NCBI RefSeq assembly: GCF_038624605.1
Contig: NZ_CP152020.1
Location: forward strand, 3,775,312-3,839,311
Length of the DNA: 64,000 nucleotides
Direction: 5' to 3'
Source of the DNA: Psychrobacillus sp. FSL K6-4046
Lineage (GTDB): Bacteria > Bacillota > Bacilli > Bacillales_A > Planococcaceae
Below, one piece after another: positions 33,867 through 41,138 of the stretch. How positions within the stretch are numbered: position 1 is the first letter of the stretch; every line of letters starts with the position of its first letter. A program made the position numbers and the translations under genes. The notes below the pieces were generated by a model, which did no database searches, had not been told where the DNA came from, and saw only the letters and a list, made by a program, of their open reading frames with translations.

Positions 33867-34085
33867 ATGAGAAAAGAGATTTTTATGGAGCAATTTAAGC
33901 AAGTATTAATGACAAACCAGGTTGCAAGTACCTCGATATCTCTACAGTCTACCTTTGAGGAAATGAAAAAAGAAATTGAGCTTAACTCAGTATGGAGTAT
34001 AGAAGAAAGAAATCTTTTTCTTCACCACTTAAATGTTGCACACCGTCAGATTAAACAAGAGATTGCTGGAATAAAGCAGGAATAA
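33867..34085 (+). CDS. Small helical hypothetical protein
   Basis: 72 residues, soluble, with charged amphipathic helices (STFEEMKKEIELNS, HRQIKQEIAGIKQE). Not recognised. ATG 33867 has AAAGGA 9 nt upstream; an in-frame TTG at 33861 is too close. It starts only 26 nt after a strong terminator, so either it is transcribed through that terminator from the B12 riboswitch promoter or the terminator acts as an attenuator. Nothing in it suggests a cobalamin function. Confidence 0.55.
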   Translation: MRKEIFMEQFKQVLMTNQVASTSISLQSTFEEMKKEIELNSVWSIEERNLFLHHLNVAHRQIKQEIAGIKQE

Positions 34086-34153
34086 ATAAAATACATATGT
34101 CAGTCAATTTCATAAATAGAGCTTTACCGATTAACACGAACATTTTATCCGTA

Positions 34154-34283
34154 TTGATTGTAGCGACAGACGGCGACTCCTACGGGATAAGTGAGACAGA
34201 TAGACATCACAACCACGCGCGTAAGCGATGGGTGATGGCTTATCGCTCACCCCGCGGAAAGCATCCGTCAGAGCGGAAGCAAT
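34154..34283. repeat. Bacillales-type interspersed palindromic repeat
   Basis: The element runs from TTGATTGTAGCGACAGACGG to GCATCCGTCAGAGCGGAAGC. It has GACGG/CCGTC ends, GATAAG/CTTATC, and an inner CATCAC/GTGATG stem, with the phrase GACTCCTACGGGA and the near-end CCCCGCGGAAAGC. From memory this matches the non-autonomous repeats (GACTCCTGCGGGA ... CCCGCGGAAAGC) found in many copies in Bacillaceae genomes. Long frames through it on both strands are artefacts. Confidence 0.7.
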
Positions 34284-34387
34284 TATGCTTCTACACATAT
34301 AAAAGCATATATAAATCATTGTTTTCTACTATTTGTTCGTGTTTTGCTTTTTAAATATGAATTATGAAATTGACACTTAAAATAATT

Positions 34388-34425
34388 AAAAAAGCGAACC
34401 AATGACGTTAGTCATTTGGTTCGCT
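34388..34425 (-). terminator. Terminator after the 58-aa gene
   Basis: GCGAACCA...TGGTTCGC with inner ATGAC/GTCAT, followed on the minus strand by TTTTTTAATT. Confidence 0.88.
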
Positions 34426-34430
34426 AATTA

Positions 34431-34607
34431 CTATAGATCTTGATAATCCCTTTGATATTTACCGCCATCTTTAACCTCTGAATGATACAAAGCCTTTAGA
34501 GCAAAGCTTTTTTCTAAATCATGCTCCTTCATTACTTCCTTCAATCTTTTAGCTAAATCAGGACTGAACTTAACAAGCTCTTCCATTTTAGATTTTGAAT
34601 ATTGCAT
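34431..34607 (-). CDS. 58-aa small helical protein
   Basis: A 58-codon gene (starts MQYSKSKMEELVKF, ends YQRDYQDL). GGAGGTAATGTA lies 7 nt before its ATG at 34607, and a strong terminator follows within 10 nt, so it looks like a real monocistronic gene. The protein is charged and helical in the first 45 residues (LAKRLKEVMKEHDLEKSFALKALYHSE, in parts) with no membrane segment. Not recognised. It lies between the interspersed repeat and the mnt promoter. Confidence 0.7.
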   Translation of the reverse strand: MQYSKSKMEELVKFSPDLAKRLKEVMKEHDLEKSFALKALYHSEVKDGGKYQRDYQDL

Positions 34608-34754
34608 TACATTACCTCCCCACTATCATTGTTTATACAGTATAGCACTTTGTATTAAAGACATACGAAAATTTCAGTTTAGGCTAATTAAAATTGGCTC
34701 ACTCCAACTCCTAAAATAGACAATCACATTTTTTCCATTTTCGCATAAATTAAT

Positions 34755-34783
34755 TTGACAATTCAAATAATATGAGTTAACCT
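34755..34783 (+). promoter_or_regulatory. Candidate promoter of mntABCD
   Basis: TTGACA at 34755-34760 is a perfect -35. A 17-nt spacer leads to TAACCT, a poor -10. The transcription start would fall just before the first MntR-like palindrome, a position suited to repression. Confidence 0.4.
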
Positions 34784-34795
34784 ATTGAACAAATG

Positions 34796-34809
34796 TTTCC
34801 TTAAGGAAA
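34796..34809 (+). promoter_or_regulatory. MntR-like operator 1
   Basis: TTTCCTTAAGGAAA is a perfect 14-nt palindrome very close to the known MntR box (TTTGCCTTAAGGAAAC in B. subtilis mntH/mntA). It is located upstream of the manganese transporter operon. Confidence 0.75.
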
Positions 34810-34851
34810 ATAATTATCTCGCATGAAATTTATATTTTTTTATTCTAAAAG

Positions 34852-34865
34852 TTTCCCGCGGGAAA
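34852..34865 (+). promoter_or_regulatory. MntR-like operator 2
   Basis: TTTCCCGCGGGAAA, another perfect palindrome with the same outer half-sites as operator 1, 56 bp downstream and 32 nt before the mntA start. The core (CGCG) differs, so its affinity may differ. Confidence 0.55.
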
Positions 34866-34897
34866 TAATTTATAACAAAGGAAAAGGAGTGTAGTAA

Positions 34898-35815
34898 ATG
34901 AAAAAAATATTTTTATTATTTTTTGCTATGGTTTTATTGGCTGGATGTAATGACAAAAACAATGGGAAGGCTGAAGTTGATAAGCCACTAGTAGTTACAA
35001 CTACAGGTCAAGTTGCTGATGCCGTAAAGAGGATTGCCGGGGATATGGTAGAAGTTAAATCCTTGATGGGACCAGGAGTAGACCCGCATCTTTACAAGGC
35101 CACTCAAGGTGATTTACAAGTATTAGAGGACGCGGATATCATTTTTTACAATGGGCTAGAGCTTGAAGGAAAAATGAGTGATATTTTTGAGAAGATGAAA
35201 AAAGAGAAATCGGTAGTTGCCATTGGAGAAGTAGTTCCAAAGGAGAGAATTTTAAATGACGAAGCTCATCCTGAACTATTTGATCCCCATATTTGGTTTG
35301 ATATAGATGTGTGGAAGATTGCAACTCAGGAAATCACCAAAACACTTACAAAAGAATTCTCTACTAACGAAGAGCAATTTAAGGAAAATGAAATTAAGTT
35401 TTTTCAAGAACTAGATGAGCTAAATGAATGGACGAAAGAACGTATTATTGAAATACCAAAGGAGCAGCGAGTGCTTGTTACTGCCCATGATGCATTTAAC
35501 TACTTTGGTGAAAGTAATGGAATGGAAGTCAGAGGTTTACAAGGTCTTAGCACAGATGCCGAGTATGGATTAAAGGATATACAGAACGTCGTAAACTTCT
35601 TAGTAGAGCAAAATATTAAAGCAGTATTTATTGAATCCAGCGTTTCTGATAAAGCCATGAATGCTGTCATTGAAGGTGCAAAGGAAAAAGGACACACGAT
35701 ACAAATTGGAGGAGAGCTTTACTCGGATGCCATGGGTGCTGAAGGAACAGAGGAAGGAACTTATATAGGAATGTATAAGCATAATGTCAACACAATAGTT
35801 GATTCACTTAAATAG
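34898..35815 (+). CDS. mntA: Manganese ABC transporter substrate-binding lipoprotein
   Basis: Cluster A-I metal-binding lipoprotein (TroA/PsaA type). The signal peptide ends in LLAGC (Cys17). Metal ligands are visible: His in GVDPHLYKATQGD (about 64), His in FDPHIWFDIDVW (about 130), Glu in FIESSVSDK (about 246) and Asp in LYSDAMGAEGTEEGTYIGMY (about 277). It captures Mn2+ (or Zn2+) outside the membrane and hands it to MntCD. 305 aa. AAAAGGAGTGTAGTAA precedes the ATG. First gene of a four-gene operon with 11, -1 and -8 nt gaps. The two palindromes upstream point to manganese-responsive repression. Confidence 0.9.
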   Translation: MKKIFLLFFAMVLLAGCNDKNNGKAEVDKPLVVTTTGQVADAVKRIAGDMVEVKSLMGPGVDPHLYKATQGDLQVLEDADIIFYNGLELEGKMSDIFEKMKKEKSVVAIGEVVPKERILNDEAHPELFDPHIWFDIDVWKIATQEITKTLTKEFSTNEEQFKENEIKFFQELDELNEWTKERIIEIPKEQRVLVTAHDAFNYFGESNGMEVRGLQGLSTDAEYGLKDIQNVVNFLVEQNIKAVFIESSVSDKAMNAVIEGAKEKGHTIQIGGELYSDAMGAEGTEEGTYIGMYKHNVNTIVDSLK

Positions 35816-35826
35816 GAGGTAGCAAA

Positions 35827-36588
35827 ATGAACGCATTACAGGTAAAGGATTTATCTGTAGCTTATGAGGAAAAGATAGTTTTAAGCGAAATTAACCTAAC
35901 TATTCCCAAGGGACAGATTACTGGGATTGTTGGACCAAACGGAGCTGGTAAATCTACACTGATTAAAGCGGTGTTAAATCAGCTTCCCAATAAAACAGGT
36001 ACCGTTTCTATATTAGAGCAACCACTTAATCCAAAAGATCTCCTTGTAGGGTATGTCCCTCAAAGAAATGCTGTAGATTGGGACTTCCCAACTAATGCTT
36101 TAGACGTTGTCTTAATGGGAAGATACGGTCATATTGGATCTATTAAAAGACCATCTGCTAAGGATAAGGAAATAGCTTTAAGCTGCTTAAAGAATGTGGG
36201 AATGGAAGCTTTCACAGATCGTTCCATCGGTCAACTATCTGGCGGACAACAACAGCGTGTCTTCCTCGCTAGGGCTCTCGCACAAGAAGCAGAGGTTTAC
36301 TTTATGGATGAACCATTTGTGGGAGTAGATGCAGCCACAGAGCGAACTATTATTTCCATTTTAAAAAAGTTAAAATCTCAAGGAAAATCAGTCTTTGTAG
36401 TTCATCACGACCTCCAGACAGCAGCTGACTATTTTGATTGGATTGTTTTACTAAATCAAACAATTATAGCCTCAGGTCCTACCGTTCTTACGTTTACACC
36501 AGATAATCTGCAGGAAGCATATGGTGGTAAATTATTCTTCATGGACCAAGCAAGCTCGGGTAAAACTGCTGAAGAGGTGAAAAACTAA
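35827..36588 (+). CDS. mntB: Manganese ABC transporter ATP-binding protein
   Basis: Cytoplasmic ATPase of the metal-ion uptake system, 253 aa. Walker A GPNGAGKST (about 37-45), Q-loop YVPQRNAVDWDFP (about 77-90), signature LSGGQQQR (about 138), Walker B VYFMDEPFVGVD (about 158), and H-loop VVHHD (about 193). The QRNAVDWDFP segment is typical of Mn/Zn/Fe importers. It follows the lipoprotein gene after 11 nt (TAGGAGGTAGCAAA before ATG) and overlaps mntC by 1 nt (TAATG). Confidence 0.93.
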   Translation: MNALQVKDLSVAYEEKIVLSEINLTIPKGQITGIVGPNGAGKSTLIKAVLNQLPNKTGTVSILEQPLNPKDLLVGYVPQRNAVDWDFPTNALDVVLMGRYGHIGSIKRPSAKDKEIALSCLKNVGMEAFTDRSIGQLSGGQQQRVFLARALAQEAEVYFMDEPFVGVDAATERTIISILKKLKSQGKSVFVVHHDLQTAADYFDWIVLLNQTIIASGPTVLTFTPDNLQEAYGGKLFFMDQASSGKTAEEVKN

Positions 36589-37481
36589 TGTTGACAGGTA
36601 ACCTTCTTTGGGTACTCGCAGGAGCTATTCTTTTAGGGATAGCAGCAGGTTTAAATGGAACGTTTGCCTTTCTCCAAAAGCAAAGCTTGGTCGGAGATGC
36701 TGCAGCGCATGCAGCACTCCCTGGCATTGCGCTTGCCTATCTTATTTTTGAAAAAAAAGATTTGCCTATTCTCATGTTAGGTGCTGCTATTACAGCTGCC
36801 CTTTCTGTTTATATGATTCAATGGATTGTCAGTCACTCCAAGCTAAAGGCGGATGCTGCAATTGGGCTCATCCTCTCTGTATTTTTTGGGATTGGTATTG
36901 TTTTAATAACAATCGTTAATCAGAGTGGTACTGGCAACCAAAGTGGGTTAAATGATTTTATCTTTGGAAAGGCTGCAACAATGGCAAAAAGTGATCTCAT
37001 TTGGTTGTCTAGCAGCGCTATATTAATCATCCTCATGTGCTTGCTTTTCTTTAAGGAATGGAAGCTTATGATTTTTGATCCTATTTTCGCAAAGGGTATT
37101 GGCTTACCAGTGGAGCGGCTGCGCATTCTATTGACGGCTTTAACAGTTCTGACAATCGTAACCGGTATTCAGGCAGTAGGCGTTATTTTAATGGCAGCCA
37201 TGCTAATCATCCCAGCAGCTGCAGCAAGATTTTGGTCTAGCCATCTAGGTATAATTTTGGTTACTAGTGCTTTTTTTGGAGCACTCTCTGGAGCATTAGG
37301 CACTATGATAAGCTCTCTCCGCATAGGTTTGTCTACTGGTCCTATTATCGTCTTAGTAGCAGCTACTCTGTTTAGCCTATCCTACTTTTTTGCACCTAAT
37401 AGAGGGCTTATTTCTAAGCTTCATAAAAAGCGTGCGTTTAAAAGGCAGCGCATTGTAAATGAGGTGACTACCCATGAATGA
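36588..37481 (+). CDS. mntC: Manganese ABC transporter permease C
   Basis: ABC-3 family permease, 297 aa, with about eight hydrophobic segments. Early motif AGLNGTFAFLQKQSLVGDAAAHAALPGI (about 20-47, in parts) and LKADAAIGLILSVFFGIG (about 84-101) are typical of metal importers of the ZnuB/MntC class. The C-terminal tail is basic (HKKRAFKRQR). GAGGTGAAAAACTA precedes the ATG, which overlaps the mntB stop. It forms a heterodimeric channel with MntD, whose gene overlaps it by 8 nt. Confidence 0.92.
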   Translation: MLTGNLLWVLAGAILLGIAAGLNGTFAFLQKQSLVGDAAAHAALPGIALAYLIFEKKDLPILMLGAAITAALSVYMIQWIVSHSKLKADAAIGLILSVFFGIGIVLITIVNQSGTGNQSGLNDFIFGKAATMAKSDLIWLSSSAILIILMCLLFFKEWKLMIFDPIFAKGIGLPVERLRILLTALTVLTIVTGIQAVGVILMAAMLIIPAAAARFWSSHLGIILVTSAFFGALSGALGTMISSLRIGLSTGPIIVLVAATLFSLSYFFAPNRGLISKLHKKRAFKRQRIVNEVTTHE

Positions 37482-38361
37482 GTTTTGGGTTTTATTAACC
37501 GGATCGCTTGTAGGAATAACGTGTGGCTTAACAGGCGTTTTCCTTATTCTTAGAAAGACAGCCATGATAGCTGATGCTATAAGTCATACAGTATTATTTG
37601 GAATTGTAGTGGCCTTTATGATTACCCAATCCTTAAACGGGGCTTGGATGCTAATTGGGGCTGCCCTTGCTGGTTTACTGACTACCTTTCTAGTGCAACT
37701 CCTTCAATCAGGTGGATTGCAAGAGGATGCCGCTATTGGAGTAGTTTTCACTTCTCTTTTTGCCTTAGGCGTATTACTAATCACCTTATTCGCTGGCAAT
37801 GTACATTTAGATGTGGAACATGTGCTGATGGGAGAAATTGCATTTGTCCCTTGGGATACATGGAGTATTTTAGGCATTGAAATGCCTAAAGCAGTTTGGA
37901 TGCTAATGTTTGTACTATTACTTAATATCGCTTTCCTTGTTTTATTTTATAAAGAGATTAAATTGTCTACGTTTGATCCTGTTTTCGCTTTATCAATAGG
38001 CGTGCCTATTATTGGTATGCATTACTCTTACATGACTCTTGTCTCCCTTACTACTGTCGCTGCATTTGATAGTGTGGGTGCAGTTCTAGTAGTTGCTATG
38101 CTTATTGGACCTCCTGCTACAGCCTATTTAATGAGTAAAAGTGTAAGAGGAATGATTATTTGGAGTATGACATTCGGTATCACTGCAGCTATTACTGGAT
38201 ACTACTTAGCAAAGCTTTGGAACACCTCCATCGCTGGTATGATGGCAGCGATGATTGGTGTGCTTTTCATGCTTGTGTTTTTATTTAAGCCTCATGATGG
38301 CTTGGTTTCAAAAGCTGTTAAGCGACGCCGAGGAAATGGTTTAAAAGCATTTTCTAGATAG
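37474..38361 (+). CDS. mntD: Manganese ABC transporter permease D
   Basis: Second ABC-3 permease of the operon, 295 aa. GLTGVFLILRKTAMIADAISHTVLFGI (about 19-45, in parts) and LQEDAAIGVVFTSLFALGV (about 82-100) match MntC at corresponding positions, showing that the two are paralogs. The central loop contains FVPWDTWSILG. The start ATG lies 8 nt before the mntC stop, after GAGGTG. No terminator is obvious between its stop and the Tet-like gene 70 nt later. Confidence 0.92.
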   Translation: MNEFWVLLTGSLVGITCGLTGVFLILRKTAMIADAISHTVLFGIVVAFMITQSLNGAWMLIGAALAGLLTTFLVQLLQSGGLQEDAAIGVVFTSLFALGVLLITLFAGNVHLDVEHVLMGEIAFVPWDTWSILGIEMPKAVWMLMFVLLLNIAFLVLFYKEIKLSTFDPVFALSIGVPIIGMHYSYMTLVSLTTVAAFDSVGAVLVVAMLIGPPATAYLMSKSVRGMIIWSMTFGITAAITGYYLAKLWNTSIAGMMAAMIGVLFMLVFLFKPHDGLVSKAVKRRRGNGLKAFSR

Positions 38362-38431
38362 TACTCTCTCACCTTTTGTTTCCCCTTTCGTTTGTTATAA
38401 TACAAGGAAGGACAAAACAAAAGGTGATCAT

Positions 38432-40357
38432 ATGCATAAAACAATTGGAATTTTAGCACATGTTGATGCAGGGAAAACTACATTTTCGGAGCAATTGCTC
38501 TTTCATACAAACTCAATAAGACAACGGGGTAGGGTCGATCATAAAGACTCCTTCCTTGATAGCCATACGATAGAGAAAGATAGAGGCATCACCATCTTTG
38601 CTGACCAGGGTGTCTTTTCCTATAATAACTCCACTTATTATATTATTGATACTCCTGGTCACGTTGATTTTTCTCCGGAAATGGAACGTGCTATTCAGGT
38701 CATGGACTATGCCATTGTATTAATAAGTGCTGTAGATGGAGTCGAAGGACATACTGAGACAGTTTGGCAGCTGCTCCGCAAGCATAAAATACCTACCTTC
38801 TTTTTTATCAACAAAATCGATTACGAAGATAGTGATCCTACTGCAGTTCTCCAGGAGATTAAAGCAAGTCTAAGTAAGGATGTTTGCCACCTAACTACTG
38901 GCTATACGGAGGAATTGATTGAATTTATTGCTGAGCGAGATGAGGCTCTTATAGAAGCCTACATGGATAATAGGTTCACTGAACAGCTATGGACAACAAA
39001 GTTCAAGCAAATGATTAAGGAATGTACCGTATTTCCTTGTGCATTCGGATCAGCCTTAAAGGATATTGGAGTATCAGAGTTTTTGGAAGCTATTGATAAA
39101 CTTACGGAAACAAACTATAACTCCAGCCAAAATTTTACCGCTCAGGTATACAGGATTCGTCACGACGAAAGTGGAAATCGCGTAACCTTTCTAAAGTTGT
39201 TAAGTGGAAAGCTGAAAGTAAGAGATGAGGTAACTATCGGAGACGCATTAGAGAAGATAACTCAGATACGTCAATATAGTGGCAGCAAATTTAAAACAAT
39301 AGATGAGGTAAAAGCAGGTGAACTAGTAGCTGTGACAGGATTAACAGTTGCCTCTATTGGAGATACAATTGGTGCTATTCATCATAAGACCCATTTCGAT
39401 TTAATACCTACCTTAAAATCAAAGGTCGTCTTTGATCCTTCTATACATGTTAAAGAAGTACTAAAATCTTTTAGACTTTTAGACGCGGAAGACCCTTCTC
39501 TACAAGTTTTTTGGGATGAGTATTTTCAAGAGGTACACGTACACGTTATGGGGGTCATTCAGCTCGAGGTGCTCGCTCAAATCGTTAAAGAGCGTTTCCA
39601 AATGGATGTGACGTTTGGGGAGCCTAAAATTTTATATAAAGAAACGATTGAGGAGTCTGTCAAAGGCTACGGTCATTTTGAGCCATTGAAGCATTATGCT
39701 GAGGTACACCTTTTAATCGAACCTGCAGAGCGGGGTTCTGGAGTTACCTTCCACAATGTGTGTCATGCCAATGATTTGTCTATAGGTAACCAAAACCTAG
39801 TAAGGCATCACCTTTTAGAAAAAGATCATCATGGACTACTGACTGGCTCTGCATTGACAGACGTTAAGATTACTTTGCTGACAGGACGCGGACATAATGA
39901 ACATACCTCTGGAGGTGACTTTAGAGAAGCTACTTACCGAGCATTACGACAAGGATTAGAGAAGGCAAAAAATGTTCTGTTAGAGCCTTTTTATGATTTC
40001 AAAATTAAAGTGGAGATGGATTTAATCGGAAGAGTTTTATCGGATATTCAGCAGGCACATGGGACATTTGAGTCGCCTGAAAATATTGGCGATAAGGTTA
40101 TCATAAAGGGAAGAGTGCCTGTTGCTACTTTTATGAATTATAGTACTACCTTTGCATCCTATACTCACGGGAAAGGAACGTTGAACCTATTGTTTAGTGG
40201 ATATGACCGTTGTCATAACCAAGAACATATAGTTGAAAGAATCGGATACAACAAAGACGCGGATCCGGAATACACCTCAACCTCTATCTTTTGTGCCAAG
40301 GGTACTGGATATAAGGTACCCTGGGATGAAGCAGAAAAGGCAATGCATTGCTTATAA
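38432..40357 (+). CDS. Tet(M)-like translational GTPase (ribosomal-protection family, non-canonical)
   Basis: 641-residue EF-G-related GTPase with G1 AHVDAGKTT (9-17), G2 DRGITI (about 51), G3 DTPGHVDF (about 73), G4 NKID (about 127), then EF-G domains II-V. Loop 3 of domain IV, which in Tet(M) carries YSPVS and displaces tetracycline, reads GRGHNEHTSGGDFREAT here. The protein therefore belongs to a related Firmicutes clade whose resistance function is unproven. C-terminal CAKGTGYKVPWDEAEKAMHCL-type end is clade-typical (cited GTGYKVPWDEAEKAM). AAAGGTGATCAT precedes the ATG. It acts on the ribosome; possible antibiotic protection or ribosome rescue. Inverted repeat follows. Confidence 0.85.
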   Translation: MHKTIGILAHVDAGKTTFSEQLLFHTNSIRQRGRVDHKDSFLDSHTIEKDRGITIFADQGVFSYNNSTYYIIDTPGHVDFSPEMERAIQVMDYAIVLISAVDGVEGHTETVWQLLRKHKIPTFFFINKIDYEDSDPTAVLQEIKASLSKDVCHLTTGYTEELIEFIAERDEALIEAYMDNRFTEQLWTTKFKQMIKECTVFPCAFGSALKDIGVSEFLEAIDKLTETNYNSSQNFTAQVYRIRHDESGNRVTFLKLLSGKLKVRDEVTIGDALEKITQIRQYSGSKFKTIDEVKAGELVAVTGLTVASIGDTIGAIHHKTHFDLIPTLKSKVVFDPSIHVKEVLKSFRLLDAEDPSLQVFWDEYFQEVHVHVMGVIQLEVLAQIVKERFQMDVTFGEPKILYKETIEESVKGYGHFEPLKHYAEVHLLIEPAERGSGVTFHNVCHANDLSIGNQNLVRHHLLEKDHHGLLTGSALTDVKITLLTGRGHNEHTSGGDFREATYRALRQGLEKAKNVLLEPFYDFKIKVEMDLIGRVLSDIQQAHGTFESPENIGDKVIIKGRVPVATFMNYSTTFASYTHGKGTLNLLFSGYDRCHNQEHIVERIGYNKDADPEYTSTSIFCAKGTGYKVPWDEAEKAMHCL

Positions 40358-40363
40358 AAGGAA

Positions 40364-40394
40364 AGGGTGCATGAAATTTAATTCATGCACCTTT
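40364..40394 (+). terminator. Inverted repeat after the Tet-like gene
   Basis: GGGTGCATGAA and TTCATGCACC pair around a 6-nt loop; only a short T-run follows, so it is a weak intrinsic terminator. Confidence 0.55.
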
Positions 40395-40480
40395 AATGGG
40401 AATTATTGATAAAAAGATGCGTTATCTCGTTAGAAGATGTCCTTTCATAAATTATTTCGATATAACTTCTCCAATTTCCT

Positions 40481-40513
40481 AAAAGAAGCCTGATTTCCCG
40501 TAGGCTTCTTTTA
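40481..40513 (-). terminator. Terminator at the end of the methyltransferase gene
   Basis: On the minus strand AAAAGAAGCCT and AGGCTTCTTTT pair, followed by AGGAAATT. The stem overlaps the stop codon. Confidence 0.7.
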
Positions 40514-41119
40514 TAATTCAGAACGATATATCATCAAACGCTCATTGCTGTTTTCTTCATAATGCTTAGGAATATGTATTTCCTTCCATAACTCGAAAAC
40601 AGTCTCCCGCTCCAAAAATTCAATATAGTCTGAGGTTGGATAGTAGAGAATAATATCCATTGTTCTCGGATGGTCTTCCAACGACTCTAAAATATTATGA
40701 ACTACCTTTTGAAATATAGGAGTGGAGAAAGGATTAAAGAAATAGAAACAGTCTTCCTGTGGCCCTATCTTGTACTCCTCTGCTAAACAACATTCAAAGC
40801 TAATAGAAGCTCGCGTTGGCTTTGCTCTTTCCGTATACTTCATGAGGTTTTCCATTGACTGCTGGTAAAGCTGCCCACTCATCTCTATCCCTGTTACAGA
40901 AATGTGATGGAAATGATGGACATAAAAAGGAACTCTTCCCTTACCACAACCGAAATCAACCATCCCCTTCACCCTCTGCCATTCATACGCTTCAAACAAT
41001 ACTTTTAATGCATCATACGGGGTTGCCTCGTAACGATTATAATGGGAGGATTGATATTTCCATTCTCTCATTCCAACTGTCTGTATTCTTAATAATCGTT
41101 CATAATCAGATTCGTTCAT
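40511..41119 (-). CDS. Class I SAM-dependent methyltransferase
   Basis: 202-residue soluble enzyme. SAM-binding motif I is MVDFGCGKGRVPFYVHH (about 53-69), with motif II VTGIEMSGQLY (about 75-85), and a later FYFFNPFS motif near 122 in place of the NPPY seen in base methyltransferases. The target is unknown. The start is ATG 41119, with AAGGAGGTTGCA just upstream; the longer frame to 41173 would run into capA. It follows capA by 20 nt and could be part of the MFS-capA transcript. Confidence 0.78.
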   Translation of the reverse strand: MNESDYERLLRIQTVGMREWKYQSSHYNRYEATPYDALKVLFEAYEWQRVKGMVDFGCGKGRVPFYVHHFHHISVTGIEMSGQLYQQSMENLMKYTERAKPTRASISFECCLAEEYKIGPQEDCFYFFNPFSTPIFQKVVHNILESLEDHPRTMDIILYYPTSDYIEFLERETVFELWKEIHIPKHYEENSNERLMIYRSEL

Positions 41120-41138
41120 TGCAACCTCCTTGATTCCT

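Noticed and set aside
34097-34354. Frames on both strands across 34097-34354
   Set aside because: They are produced by the interspersed GC-rich repeat and have no convincing start signals.
38432-40357. Calling the Tet(M)-like gene a tetracycline-resistance determinant
   Set aside because: The domain IV loop that displaces tetracycline is not conserved, and the context is ordinary chromosome without mobile elements.
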